Positions 6,256 through 15,442 of a DNA stretch of 16,980 nt are shown here, in pieces. The DNA is taken from contig CAZPWQ010000076.1 of assembly GCA_964590495.1 (NCBI GenBank), positions 1-16,980 of the forward strand. The letters run 5' to 3'. This DNA comes from CAZPWQ01 sp964590495 (GTDB lineage Bacteria; Bacteroidota; Rhodothermia; Balneolales; Balneolaceae). Numbering within the stretch: position 1 is the stretch's first letter; every line of letters begins with the position of its first letter. The notes beneath the pieces are model-generated. The model did not search any database. It was given only the letters and a program-made list of their open reading frames with translations, and was not told where the DNA came from. The position numbers and the translations under genes were made by a program.

Positions 6256-8709
6256 CTAGTAAATAGAAGGATATTTTTCGGGATTGGCTTCGTTCATGAG
6301 TTCGTAAACCTTGTCAAAGATATCCTCTTCGTTTGGTTTGGAAAAATAGTCGCCGTCCGATCCAAAGGCGCCGCGATGTTCTTTGGCAGTCAGGCATTGC
6401 GGTTCTGAATCAAGATAGAAATAGCCTTTTTGATCCTGCAGTACATTATTCATCATAAATGCCGAAGCTCCGCCGGGGACATCTTCATCTACAAACAGGA
6501 TACGATTGGTTTTTTTAAGCGATTCCACAATCATTTGGTTTTTATCAAAAGGAAGAAGTGTTCGTACATCGATCAGCTCTGCTGATATATTAACCTCCTC
6601 AAGATCTGACAGAACCGATTCACAGATATTACACGTTGAGCCGTACGAAACAATAGTAATGTCACTTCCTTCCGAAACCACTTCAGGTATGCCCAGCTCT
6701 ACTGTAAACTCTCCAAGGTTTTCAGGCATTTTTTCTTTAAGACGATAGGCGTTAAGCGGTTCAATAATCAAAGCCGGATCGTCACCTTTTAGCAGGGTAT
6801 TGTACATTCCGGCCGCATCCGTAAGATTTCTCGGTACACAGACATAAACACCGCGGATGCTGTTGATAATCATTCCCATAGGCGATCCCGTGTGCCAGAT
6901 CCCTTCCAGACGGTGACCGCGGGTACGTACAATGACAGGTGCTTTTTGACCCCCGGCGCTGCGATAACGAACTGTAGCCAAATCATCGCTCAACCCCTGA
7001 AAACAATATAGAAGATAGTCCAGGTATTGAATTTCAGCGATGGGCCTCAGACCCCGCAATGCCATACCTATTCCCTGTCCGAGAATTGTGGCTTCGCGGA
7101 TTCCGGTGTCACTGACGCGGATTTCGCCATATTTTGCCTGCATATCTTCAAGGCCTTTATTCACGTCTCCAAGCAGTCCCGTATCTTCGCCAAATACCAG
7201 CACTTCAGGATATTTTGCAAATAAAGCATCAAAATTATTTCGCAAAACCACGCGTCCGTCCACCAACTCCGGATTATTGCTATACTTCGGTTTTACTTCC
7301 CCGACATAAAGCGGTGACTGTTCATTCTCACTGTACAGATGCGAATCGTACCGCTGTTCATTCTCTTTCCGGCTCTTTTCAAGCCATTTCCCAATTTCTT
7401 TCCTGGGGGCAAGATTTTCGGTTCTGGTTGCCCGAAGAGCTTTCTTTGCCGCTGATATAATATCGCGACGCATTGGAACTGTAGAGGCGTTCATCTGCTT
7501 TTTTATCTCTACAAGTTCCTTCCCTCTACTGCTCTGAGCAATCAGTTTATCCAGGAGTTCCGCCACTTCATCAAGTTCTTCCTTCAGATCATCGGCAAAC
7601 GCCTTCCACGCTGCTTTTTGTTCCTCTTTGACATACTTTTTTGCTTCGTTATCAATCTCCCCGAGTTTGTCCTTTGTAGCAATACCATTATCCAGAATCC
7701 AGCGGCGAACCTGATTAATGCAACAATATTCCTCTTCCCACTCAAGACGTTCATCAGATTTATAACGCTCATGAGAACCTGATGTAGAATGTCCCTGCGG
7801 CTGAGTAACTTCCTGGACATGAATTAGAACCGGCACATGTTCTTCACGAGCGAGTTTTTCAGCTTTTTTATAGGTTTCTTTTAAAGCCTCATAATCCCAC
7901 GCTTTCACTCTTAATATTTCCAGCCCTTTTTTCTCATCCGTTCGCTGAAAACCACTTAAAACCTCTGAAATACTCTGTTTAGTCGTCTGATATTCTCTCG
8001 GTACAGAAATTCCGTATCCGTCATCCCAAACAGAAAGTACCATAGGAACCTGTAAAACACCGGCAGCATTTATAGTCTCCCAGAAAAGTCCTTCAGAAGT
8101 GCTCGCATCGCCAATCGTACCCCATGCAATTTCATTTCCACTGTCGCTAAATTTATTGAATTCTTCTCTTTCCAGCAGCTCGTCATGATTTCTATAGACT
8201 TTTGAGGCCTGTGCCAATCCCAGTAACCGGGGCATTTGCCCTGCCGTCGGCGAAATGTCAGGCGAACTATTCTTCTTTTTCGTCAGATCTTTCCACGTAC
8301 CATCCTCGTTTAAGCTTCTCGTACTGAAATGAGCATTCATTTGCCTCCCTCCGGAGCTGGGCTCTGCTTCGATGTCAGCATGGGCGTACAATTGAGCAAA
8401 AAACTGCCGGACGGTAATCTCGCCAACAGCCATCATAAAAGTCTGATCACGATAATAACCGGCACGAAAATCTCCGTTCCGAAAATATTTTGCCATGGCA
8501 ATCTGGGGAAATTCCTTACCGTCACCAAAAATACCGAACTTTGCCTTACCAGTCAGAGTTTCTCTGCGGCCCAAATAAGAAATCTCGCGACTGACGACAG
8601 CCAGACGATAATCATCAAGGATCTCCTGCTTTTCCTTTTTAGTGAATTTCGAATTCACCGATCCTTTAGATTCTGGTGCGCTTTTTTTCTTTGTTTTGGT
8701 AGATGCCAT
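6256..8709 (-). CDS. Fused alpha/beta E1 of a branched-chain-type 2-oxoacid dehydrogenase (TPP-dependent)
   Basis: The protein has 817 residues and joins E1-alpha and E1-beta in one chain. The alpha half (about 30-345) holds REISYLGRRE, GYYRDQT and the TPP/Mg motif beginning GDASTSEG at 200-207 and reaching N214. The beta half (about 480-817) holds FGEDTGLLGD (506-515), the conserved SDTGIREATILGQGIG core and HTGSP (606-610), where H606 matches the active-site histidine. Between them is a charged, helical linker of roughly 100 residues. QGHSTSGS at 305-312 resembles the HSTS phosphorylation-loop motif of branched-chain rather than pyruvate E1, favouring 2-oxoisovalerate-type substrates. It decarboxylates the 2-oxoacid and passes the acyl group to the E2 lipoyl domain. 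No E2 or E3 gene is in the window. It follows fumC by 159 bp on the same strand. Confidence 0.92.
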   Translation of the reverse strand: MASTKTKKKSAPESKGSVNSKFTKKEKQEILDDYRLAVVSREISYLGRRETLTGKAKFGIFGDGKEFPQIAMAKYFRNGDFRAGYYRDQTFMMAVGEITVRQFFAQLYAHADIEAEPSSGGRQMNAHFSTRSLNEDGTWKDLTKKKNSSPDISPTAGQMPRLLGLAQASKVYRNHDELLEREEFNKFSDSGNEIAWGTIGDASTSEGLFWETINAAGVLQVPMVLSVWDDGYGISVPREYQTTKQSISEVLSGFQRTDEKKGLEILRVKAWDYEALKETYKKAEKLAREEHVPVLIHVQEVTQPQGHSTSGSHERYKSDERLEWEEEYCCINQVRRWILDNGIATKDKLGEIDNEAKKYVKEEQKAAWKAFADDLKEELDEVAELLDKLIAQSSRGKELVEIKKQMNASTVPMRRDIISAAKKALRATRTENLAPRKEIGKWLEKSRKENEQRYDSHLYSENEQSPLYVGEVKPKYSNNPELVDGRVVLRNNFDALFAKYPEVLVFGEDTGLLGDVNKGLEDMQAKYGEIRVSDTGIREATILGQGIGMALRGLRPIAEIQYLDYLLYCFQGLSDDLATVRYRSAGGQKAPVIVRTRGHRLEGIWHTGSPMGMIINSIRGVYVCVPRNLTDAAGMYNTLLKGDDPALIIEPLNAYRLKEKMPENLGEFTVELGIPEVVSEGSDITIVSYGSTCNICESVLSDLEEVNISAELIDVRTLLPFDKNQMIVESLKKTNRILFVDEDVPGGASAFMMNNVLQDQKGYFYLDSEPQCLTAKEHRGAFGSDGDYFSKPNEEDIFDKVYELMNEANPEKYPSIY

Positions 8710-8868
8710 GATCTAAGAACTTTTTAATACATTCCGCTTCAAAAACCGGATTTTCAAGCTTGGGCAGATTTAAACGCAAAGAATAATAACAGCTTCCGCT
8801 TTCTTTTACAAAAAACAGGATTCCCTCTTTCCAAAATAACCGGATAAACAGAAATCCTCGCGTTGATA

Positions 8869-10263
8869 TCATTCCATGAATCCGCCTTTTGTCATTTTAA
8901 TAGGGTCGAGCGCCTTTTCCAATTCTTCTTCACTGAGGTCTGTCATTTCACGTGCTACATCTTTGACCGGACGTCCTTCTTTAAAAGCCTTCTTCGCGAT
9001 TTTGGCAGCTTTATCATAGCCGATAATAGGATTGAGGGCCGTTACCAATACCGGATTACGGCCTGCCATATCTGCAATTCGCTCTTTATTTGCTGCCAGT
9101 CGTAATACAGAACGTTCAGCAAGATTCTCTGTTGCATTTGCAAGAATATCAATAGATTCAAGCAGATTATGAGCTACAACCGGTAACATTACGTTCAACT
9201 CAAAATTCCCGGATTGTCCCGCCACTGTAATTGTGGAATCATTGCCGATTACCTGGGCACAAACCATCGTCAGCGACTCTTCAATGACCGGATTTACTTT
9301 GCCGGGCATAATGGATGACCCCGGCTGAAGTGCTTCAAGTTTAATTTCACCGAGTCCGCTGTTGGGACCTGAATTCATCCAGCGTAAGTCATTGGCGATT
9401 TTCATCAGACCTACTGCAATAGTTTTCAACTGCCCGCTTAGTTCTACAGGAGCATCTACCGTAGACTGGGCCTCAAAATGGTTTTCTGCTTCTCTAAAAG
9501 AACATCCAGTTACCGACGACAACTCATCCGCCATTCGTCGTCCAAATTCCGGATGAGTGTTCAAACCGGTACCTACTGCTGTACCTCCCTGCGGGAGTTC
9601 AGTAACTCGTTCAAGAGTAGATTCAAGGCGCTGAATCCCCCTTTTAAGTTGATGAGCATAACCGTCAAATTCCTGTTGGATAGTAACCGGCATCGCATCC
9701 ATCAGGTGAGTTCGACCGGTTTTAACTACATCAGCAAACTCTTTTCCTTTTTTTGTAAAGGCATCGTGGAGATGTTGAAGTGAAGGTATCAGATTATTTT
9801 TTACCGCCTGAACGGCCGCCACACGAATAGTAGTGGGAATTACATCATTTGAACTTTGACCATAATTAACATGATCATTCGGATGAATCTCTGTTTGCAC
9901 GTCACCATCCCTCAGCTCATTGGCACGTTTTGCAATTATCTCATTTGCATTCATATTGGTGGAAGTGCCGGATCCGGTTTGGAAAATATCGATTGCAAAA
10001 TGTTCATCCAACTTACCCAGAATCACCTCATCGGCAGCTTTCCGGATATAGTCTGAAATTTTCTGGTCGAGCAATCCCAGTTCTGAATTCACTTTGGCGG
10101 CACTTCCTTTAACATAGCCTAATGCTTCTATAAAACTACGGCTGAAACGAATACCGCTCACTGTAAAATTGTCAATCGCTCGCTGGGTCTGGGCACCATA
10201 ATATGCATCTTTGGGTACTTTAATTTTTCCCATAGAATCCTTTTCGATTCGATATTCACTCAT
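8869..10263 (-). CDS. fumC: Fumarate hydratase, class II (fumarase C)
   Basis: The 464-residue length is standard for iron-independent class II fumarase. All family signatures are present: SGTSTNMNANE (98-108), HPNDHVNYGQSSND (127-140), KTGRTHLMDA with the catalytic-site histidine H186 (181-190), and the lyase signature GSSIMPGKVNP (315-325), whose loop serine is the catalytic base in the family. The enzyme interconverts fumarate and malate in the TCA cycle in the cytoplasm. The N terminus (YRIEKDSMGKIKVP) matches fumarase rather than aspartase or argininosuccinate lyase. The ATG at 10263 is the natural start. A TAnnTTTG-like box lies 20 bp upstream. The E1 gene follows after 159 bp and could share the transcript. 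Confidence 0.96.
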   Translation of the reverse strand: MSEYRIEKDSMGKIKVPKDAYYGAQTQRAIDNFTVSGIRFSRSFIEALGYVKGSAAKVNSELGLLDQKISDYIRKAADEVILGKLDEHFAIDIFQTGSGTSTNMNANEIIAKRANELRDGDVQTEIHPNDHVNYGQSSNDVIPTTIRVAAVQAVKNNLIPSLQHLHDAFTKKGKEFADVVKTGRTHLMDAMPVTIQQEFDGYAHQLKRGIQRLESTLERVTELPQGGTAVGTGLNTHPEFGRRMADELSSVTGCSFREAENHFEAQSTVDAPVELSGQLKTIAVGLMKIANDLRWMNSGPNSGLGEIKLEALQPGSSIMPGKVNPVIEESLTMVCAQVIGNDSTITVAGQSGNFELNVMLPVVAHNLLESIDILANATENLAERSVLRLAANKERIADMAGRNPVLVTALNPIIGYDKAAKIAKKAFKEGRPVKDVAREMTDLSEEELEKALDPIKMTKGGFME

Positions 10264-10282
10264 ATTTGGTCAAAATTTCATT

Positions 10283-10290
10283 CAAAATTA
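10283..10290 (-). promoter_or_regulatory. Candidate -7 element upstream of fumC
   Basis: The minus strand reads TAATTTTG, an exact match to the Bacteroidota -7 consensus TAnnTTTG, 19 bp before the fumC start codon. A TTTG lies further upstream than the usual spacing, so only the -7 part is convincing. The rest of the 10264-10617 spacer is AT-rich and shows only a weak inverted repeat (TTGTTT 10532-10537 with AAACAA 10544-10549). Confidence 0.25.
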
Positions 10291-10617
10291 CCGGCATGTA
10301 AAACAGAAACCCCCAAAAAGCTAAGGTAGGAAATTTTATGGGGAGTTGTATTGTTAACAAAATAGCAAAATAGTCGGTATAGTTCACCTGTTATCCTCAA
10401 ATCATTGCAAATGATGTTTGAATAAATTTCTTTCGAACTTATATATGTCGACACCTAATAACTCATCTGTAGAACCTGTCTTATTGTACATGATTCACCT
10501 GTACCAATTCTTTTGAAATGTGCCCTATCTGTTGTTTTATAGGAAACAATCCATATAAAAACATAGTTGAAGTAACTCATCCATTAAATTGATCTATAAT
10601 AAATTTTGGATACCTTA

Positions 10618-11718
10618 ATGAAAAATCCTTCAGACTCCGCCTCTATTCTACTGGTAGGATCAGAAAATATATTAGCTCTTTCTGTAATACGGGCGTTAGG
10701 TTCTATTATGCCCGAAGCTGAAATTCATACTATTTCTTCGGAAAGAGGGGACAAACCAATCTCAGAATTATCCAAATATGTTGATTCACGTCACTATTTT
10801 AGCTCTGAAAATTTAGATAATTGTAACTCTGAGCTTGTAAACATAATAGAAAAAACAGGGACAAAAATTTTACTGCCTATAGAGGAAAAAAATGTCCGAA
10901 TGATATCTTTGTTGAAACACAAGCTCAAAGAGCTTATTCATTTACCACCCCTGCCGTCGACTTATACTTTCGATGCTTTGATTTACAAAAATAAACTACA
11001 TGACCTGTTGAAATCGTATGATTTAGCACATCCTGAAACATATCCCCTGAACAACGGAAATTCGTCAATCGATGATGTGTCCAAATATCCCTGCCTGCTA
11101 AAACCTATAAGAGGATCATCCGGGCTTGGCATCAAAAAAATAATGGACCGTGATTTACTTTTCCATAATCTGAAAGGTTTAGATACAGAAAAATATATCC
11201 TCCAGGAATATATCCCCGGTGAAGATATTGGCTGTAGTTTTTTGGCAATTGACGGTGAGCTGAAAGTTCATACCATTCAAAAAAATTTAACTGGTGAGAA
11301 GTTGGGCGTTGCCACTGCTCTGAAGTTTATTAAAGATGATGCGATAAGCGAATATGTGCGCCGCCTTCTAGAAGTAACAGGTTACAGCGGTTGGGCAAAT
11401 CTCGACTTTCGGCGGGACAATAGAGACGGGGAGGTAAAACTGATCGATTTCAATGCCCGCTTCTGGTTTTCGCTTCTGGCCTCAAAAGCTGCAGGCGTTG
11501 ATTTCACCCGGCTCATCTGCCAATTAGCAATGGGCAAGGAAATTCAAAATTACCCGACCCCACGTAATATTACCTACTTTATGGGCCGTCATTCCTTTAA
11601 ATACTACCTGAAAAAAATGGCCAATCCCAATTCAAATCATACATCAGTTCCTGTTTATACCGATCTATGGGATAGGATAAGTGATCCATTGCCTGAAATA
11701 TTGCGGTATATACGATAA
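10618..11718 (+). CDS. ATP-grasp domain carboxylate ligase of unknown substrate
   Basis: Counting from the ATG at 10618 the protein has 366 residues; an upstream in-frame TTG at 10606 is less likely. An N-terminal pre-ATP-grasp domain (SILLVGSENILALSVIRALG) is followed by the ATP-grasp fold: a lysine in CLLKPIRGSSGLG (about 159-171), LQEYIPGEDIG (about 195-205), and the metal-binding LIDFNAR (about 275-281). Such enzymes activate a carboxylate as acyl phosphate and couple it to an amine or similar acceptor; the substrate is not evident. It is the only plus-strand gene between fumC and the lipid cassette, diverging from the first and converging on the second. It is visibly more AT-rich than its neighbours, which would fit recent acquisition. 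Confidence 0.8.
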   Translation: MKNPSDSASILLVGSENILALSVIRALGSIMPEAEIHTISSERGDKPISELSKYVDSRHYFSSENLDNCNSELVNIIEKTGTKILLPIEEKNVRMISLLKHKLKELIHLPPLPSTYTFDALIYKNKLHDLLKSYDLAHPETYPLNNGNSSIDDVSKYPCLLKPIRGSSGLGIKKIMDRDLLFHNLKGLDTEKYILQEYIPGEDIGCSFLAIDGELKVHTIQKNLTGEKLGVATALKFIKDDAISEYVRRLLEVTGYSGWANLDFRRDNRDGEVKLIDFNARFWFSLLASKAAGVDFTRLICQLAMGKEIQNYPTPRNITYFMGRHSFKYYLKKMANPNSNHTSVPVYTDLWDRISDPLPEILRYIR

Positions 11719-11736
11719 AAAAGATAAAATGTATAA

Positions 11737-11752
11737 ACGCGATTAATCGCGT
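11737..11752. repeat. Perfect 16-bp palindrome between convergent genes
   Basis: ACGCGATTAATCGCGT is fully self-complementary and lies in the 53-bp gap between the stops of the ATP-grasp gene and the GNAT gene. As a hairpin it gives a 6-bp stem with a TTAA loop. No T-tract follows directly, so it could be an interspersed palindrome or a weak bidirectional terminator. Confidence 0.5.
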
Positions 11753-11771
11753 CCCTCCAATATTTGGCAGA

Positions 11772-12926
11772 TTACAAATTACCAGCCAAATTCTTTTTAT
11801 ACATGCGATAGGTTTTTTCAATTTTGGCACCGAGACGCTCCGCAACACGAATCATATTTTCATTTGATTCCAGAACCCAGCTCAACTCCGATGAATAATA
11901 ACCGTATTTTTTACCGTTATCTATAGCCTGTTTGTGCAGCATTGCATCAATACCTTTTCCCCGATATTCAGGCAATACTCCCATAAGAGCGGTGCGTATC
12001 TGGTTAATATTGCGCCGATGCCAAAGCAATTTAAAAATACCGGTGGGAAACAACGTACCGTCCATATGTCTTAAAGCTTGGTTTAAATCGGGCAATCCAA
12101 TTGAAAAAGCTACCGGATCCCCGTCTACTTCAGCTATATGGGCGAATTTGGTATCCAGAATCAGCTTTAAATCTTTTGCCAGATTTGCAAGTTCTTCTTT
12201 AGTAAGCGGAACAAATCCCCAGTTGCCCGACCAGGATTTGTTAAAAATATCCCTTACTATTTCTACTTCACTCTCTATATCTCTGAGATTAATTTCCCTT
12301 ATTTCCAGTGAAGGCAGCCTGTGACGTACGATTCGTTCCGCTTTTTCCATCCGGTCGTGTGCAACCGTATCCTGATTGACACGAAAGGCATACATGTCCA
12401 TCTCCTTTTCAAAACCGACACTCTTTAAAAGATTATCGTAATAAGGTTTGTGATAAGGCATCAGAATACTGGGATCATATTCGAAACCGTCCACTAAAAT
12501 CCCTATCTCATCCATCAGGCTTGGATTAGTTGGCCCGAGAATATCGGTGTGTCCACGTTCTATCAGCCAGTCAGAAGCAACCCGAAATAATAAATGGGCA
12601 ACAGACTCATCATTCACACACTCAAAAAAGCCGAAAAAACCGGTTTTATTGCCATGGTATTTGTTGAACCGGCGGTCCTGAATAGCAGCAAGGCGCCCGC
12701 AAACCACGCCATTTTGTTCTGCCAGAAACAGAGCAATATCACCATTGTTATAGAAAGGGTTTTTTTCGGTATCAATAAGCTTCTTCTGCTCCATTTTAAG
12801 AGGAGCAATCCAGTGCTCGTCATCAGCATAAAGCTGGTACGGGAAATCTATAAACTGCCTGCGCTCATCTTTCGTAGTCGCAAGTGTAACACCGTTAGTG
12901 TTATTGGTATTGCTTCTTTCCTTCAA
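11772..12926 (-). CDS. GNAT-fold acyltransferase, BcerS/YghO-like (predicted bacterial ceramide synthase)
   Basis: The protein has 384 residues with no signal peptide. The C-terminal GNAT acyl-CoA-binding motif is clear: LMGVLPEYRGKGIDAML (314-330). The N-terminal half has a second acyltransferase-like region with GPTNPSLMDEIGILVDGF (131-148). This two-part layout matches the YghO/BcerS-like family, whose Caulobacter member N-acylates the sphingoid base to form ceramide (family knowledge; my assignment is from recall of family features). Lying directly behind the SPT-like gene strongly supports that role. The start is unusual: no ATG is available near the domain start, and TTG at 12926 is the first codon after TGA-TAT. 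That puts it in the same reading frame as the SPT gene and separates them by one stop. A generic N-acetyltransferase is the fallback. Confidence 0.72.
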   Translation of the reverse strand: MKERSNTNNTNGVTLATTKDERRQFIDFPYQLYADDEHWIAPLKMEQKKLIDTEKNPFYNNGDIALFLAEQNGVVCGRLAAIQDRRFNKYHGNKTGFFGFFECVNDESVAHLLFRVASDWLIERGHTDILGPTNPSLMDEIGILVDGFEYDPSILMPYHKPYYDNLLKSVGFEKEMDMYAFRVNQDTVAHDRMEKAERIVRHRLPSLEIREINLRDIESEVEIVRDIFNKSWSGNWGFVPLTKEELANLAKDLKLILDTKFAHIAEVDGDPVAFSIGLPDLNQALRHMDGTLFPTGIFKLLWHRRNINQIRTALMGVLPEYRGKGIDAMLHKQAIDNGKKYGYYSSELSWVLESNENMIRVAERLGAKIEKTYRMYKKNLAGNL

Positions 12927-12929
12927 ATA

Positions 12930-14174
12930 TCAACCGTTGTCTATAAGTGAATGGCCATTCCTGTCAATAATGCCGCTTTTTATACCTACTTTACGAAAGG
13001 CTTCCAAAATTTTATCCAGGTGCTCATCGGTATGTGTAGCCATATAACTGGTTCTGACGAGCGACTGTCCTTTTGGTACTCCGGGAGGTACAACAGCATT
13101 TACATAAACACCGGCTTCAAATAAAGCTTTCCAAAACTTAAAACACTCCATCATTTCACCAATAACGACAGGTATAATCGGAGTTTGACTGCTCCAAACA
13201 TTAAAGCCCATCTGCCGCAACTCCCTGCGCATATAATCAGAAATTTCTTCCAATCTGTCAAGACGCCATGTCTCTTCCTGAAGTATTTCAAGGGCTTTTA
13301 ATACAGTAGCTACGTTGGCCGGTGGCATTGATGCACTGAAAATATGAGCCGGCGAATTGTGACGGATATATTCAATAATTTCTTTATCTCCGACTAAAAA
13401 TCCTCCCAGTGAAGCAAATGACTTTGAAAAGGTTCCACTGATAAGATCAACTTCATCCATTAGTCCGAAAGTAGACGCCGATCCCCTTCCTCCATCACCG
13501 ATAACACCAATTGCATGAGCATCATCCAAATACAGCCGTGCCCCGTATTTATTTTTTAACCTGATCAATTCCGGGACCTGGGCAACTGTGCCGGACATGG
13601 AAAATACGCCGTCACTTACAATTATCTTTCCGGCATCATCATCGGCCCGCTGCAACAGTTTTTCAAGCTGTTGCATATCATTATGCCGGAAACGCATGGT
13701 CTTTGCGTTTGAGATCAATGTACCGGTTACAATGCACGCATGATTGTCTTTATCGGAAAATATAATATCCCTGCGTCCGGCTATGGTTTGAATAGCTCCT
13801 TCATTAGTCTGATACCCCGTACTGAAAAGTACACAGGAATCCTTGCCCATAAATTCAGCAAGTTTATTTTCAAGTTCAAGATGCAGATCAAGCGTACCAT
13901 TCAAATAACGTGAACCTGTACAACCGGTTCCGTATACCTTGATAACATCTCTGGCAGCTTTAATAACACGGGGATCATTTGTCAATCCAAGGTAATTATT
14001 AGAACCGGCCATAATAACCTCGCGGCCATCAATCTGTACTGTTGTACCATCAGTTGCCTGTAGAGGTTTAAAATAGGGATATAGTCCCTGAGACTTTATT
14101 TCATCGGCTTTGGTAAAATCGTAAGCCTTGCTAAAAATGTCGTTCGTTTTAAGATCGGGTTTAGAGTCGGCCAT
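12930..14174 (-). CDS. spt: Serine palmitoyltransferase-like PLP enzyme (alpha-oxoamine synthase family)
   Basis: From the ATG at 14174 the protein has 414 residues; AAGGAA just upstream favours this start over an in-frame TTG at 14198. Motifs of the alpha-oxoamine synthases are complete: SNNYLGL, YGTGCTGSRYLNGT (the SPT-type glycine-rich segment), DNHACIV with the PLP-stacking histidine (H145), DDAHAIG (D217, H220), and the PLP lysine K251 in GTFSKSFASLGG. Spacing of these four residues equals that in Sphingomonas SPT (H159, D231, H234, K265). The reaction would condense serine with an acyl thioester to 3-ketosphinganine in the cytoplasm. A cysteate-using homologue for sulfonolipids is a real alternative; AONS (bioF) and KBL are less likely given the GNAT and glycosyltransferase neighbours. 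Confidence 0.8.
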   Translation of the reverse strand: MADSKPDLKTNDIFSKAYDFTKADEIKSQGLYPYFKPLQATDGTTVQIDGREVIMAGSNNYLGLTNDPRVIKAARDVIKVYGTGCTGSRYLNGTLDLHLELENKLAEFMGKDSCVLFSTGYQTNEGAIQTIAGRRDIIFSDKDNHACIVTGTLISNAKTMRFRHNDMQQLEKLLQRADDDAGKIIVSDGVFSMSGTVAQVPELIRLKNKYGARLYLDDAHAIGVIGDGGRGSASTFGLMDEVDLISGTFSKSFASLGGFLVGDKEIIEYIRHNSPAHIFSASMPPANVATVLKALEILQEETWRLDRLEEISDYMRRELRQMGFNVWSSQTPIIPVVIGEMMECFKFWKALFEAGVYVNAVVPPGVPKGQSLVRTSYMATHTDEHLDKILEAFRKVGIKSGIIDRNGHSLIDNG

Positions 14175-14213
14175 TCGTTCCTTATTTCGGCTTTTCAAAA
14201 GTGCTTATCGTTG

Positions 14214-14245
14214 TAAATATACTTCCATATTAAGCATCAATCAAA
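14214..14245 (-). promoter_or_regulatory. Candidate promoter for the spt-GNAT pair
   Basis: The minus strand has TTTG (complement 14242-14245), 20 nt, then TATATTTA (complement 14214-14221). This is one base off the Bacteroidota -7 element at the expected spacing, about 40 bp before the preferred spt start. If real, spt can be transcribed separately from the glycosyltransferases upstream. Confidence 0.25.
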
Positions 14246-14278
14246 TAATCAATTATATAATGCCGTTTGTATGGAATG

Positions 14279-15400
14279 TTATTGAGAATCCATCACGCTT
14301 CTTAAATAGCTGATATACTGTTTTGCTACTCTTTTCCAGCTGAATTTATCCCGTACATAGGTACGTGCTTGTTCTGATAATTGTTCCAAATCAATTTTTA
14401 ACAGGTCATTAACCTGCTTTGCAAATCCAACGGAATCCCACGGTTGAATAAGATAACCATTTTTGCCCTGTGTAATTACATCCTTTATTCCTTCAAGATC
14501 AGTAGCCACAGCAGGCGTGCAAGCCATATTAGCCTCGAGCAACACAATGCCAAATCCCTCCATATCACCTTCAACAGGTATATTAGGCATCACAAATAAA
14601 TCAGCTGCAGCATATGCTTTTTTTAACACTGCGTCAGGCTGATGTCCCAGCAGGTGCACATAATGACTATATGAAGATTCCTTAACTGCCTGTTCAATAC
14701 TATCAAATTCAGGGCCGTTACCGATGGTAATATAGACAACTTTCTCCGTTATTCTCGGTAATACTTCTCTGACAAACCATTCATGCCCTTTTCGTTTTAC
14801 TTTTCTTCCTACTGTTAACAGTATAAAACTGTTATTAATTGGAATATCAAAATTTTCCTCCAAAAATTTTCTGGATGCGGCTTTGCCCGGAAAATTATTT
14901 AACTTTTTAAAATCAAAACCGTTGGGCAGAGAAACTCCCTTAGCCGGTTCCATTCCCCTTTTTATACATTCCATCCTTGTAGCCTGTGATACTGAAATAA
15001 CCCCATCGAGGCTTGAAAATATTTTTGGCACAAATCGCTGGTACAGCGGATTCGGAAGAGTTATATCCCGCCCGTGATTAATGGTAACCATGGGAACAGA
15101 TATCCGGTTTCGGATAAAATAACTGAGACTTGCGGTGACCATAGAAGAAAAAAGTACAATATCGGCATGGGATTCTTCAACTTTAAGAGGAAGTTCCGCC
15201 AATAGCTTAACCAGAAAACCGAAGGTTCGTAACCCAACGAGACCCTCGCCGGAAACATTGATAGTCTCTTCTGTGATTTTAACGTCAGGCGTTCGCTTCA
15301 ACTCCCGCAATAACTGTTGGCTGACACGCTGCATCCCCCCTGCGTTATCCAAAATAGAACCTTCAGGGGGGTGAGTATGTGAAACATATAATATGTGCAA
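14279..15400 (-). CDS. GT4-family glycosyltransferase (GT-B fold)
   Basis: The protein has 373 residues. The N-terminal Rossmann half opens MHILYVSHTHPPEG with a GGMQRV acceptor-side motif (21-26). The C-terminal half carries LLTVGRKVKRKG (194-204), IGNGPEFDSI and the donor-binding EX7E motif EGFGIVLLE (E281, E289), as in GT4 retaining enzymes. There is no signal peptide or membrane span, so it probably works at the cytoplasmic membrane face. The donor sugar and acceptor are unknown. It starts at TTG 15400, because the first beta strand begins right there and no ATG is suitable. It lies 104 bp upstream of spt on the same strand, suggesting a lipid or surface-glycan acceptor. Confidence 0.87.
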   Translation of the reverse strand: MHILYVSHTHPPEGSILDNAGGMQRVSQQLLRELKRTPDVKITEETINVSGEGLVGLRTFGFLVKLLAELPLKVEESHADIVLFSSMVTASLSYFIRNRISVPMVTINHGRDITLPNPLYQRFVPKIFSSLDGVISVSQATRMECIKRGMEPAKGVSLPNGFDFKKLNNFPGKAASRKFLEENFDIPINNSFILLTVGRKVKRKGHEWFVREVLPRITEKVVYITIGNGPEFDSIEQAVKESSYSHYVHLLGHQPDAVLKKAYAAADLFVMPNIPVEGDMEGFGIVLLEANMACTPAVATDLEGIKDVITQGKNGYLIQPWDSVGFAKQVNDLLKIDLEQLSEQARTYVRDKFSWKRVAKQYISYLRSVMDSQ

Positions 15401-15442
15401 ATTTCTAAAATCTTTTTAAAGCTAAAATTTGAGTTTCGAACA

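Noticed and set aside
7027..7460. Overlapping plus-strand frames opposite the E1 gene
   Set aside because: They are antisense shadows of a well-supported conserved gene.
8666..8872. 68-codon minus-strand frame covering the spacer between fumC and the E1 gene
   Set aside because: It overlaps the start of the E1 gene, shows no recognisable motif or ribosome site, and has an unconvincing residue make-up. A small protein in the 159-bp spacer cannot be excluded but is not supported.
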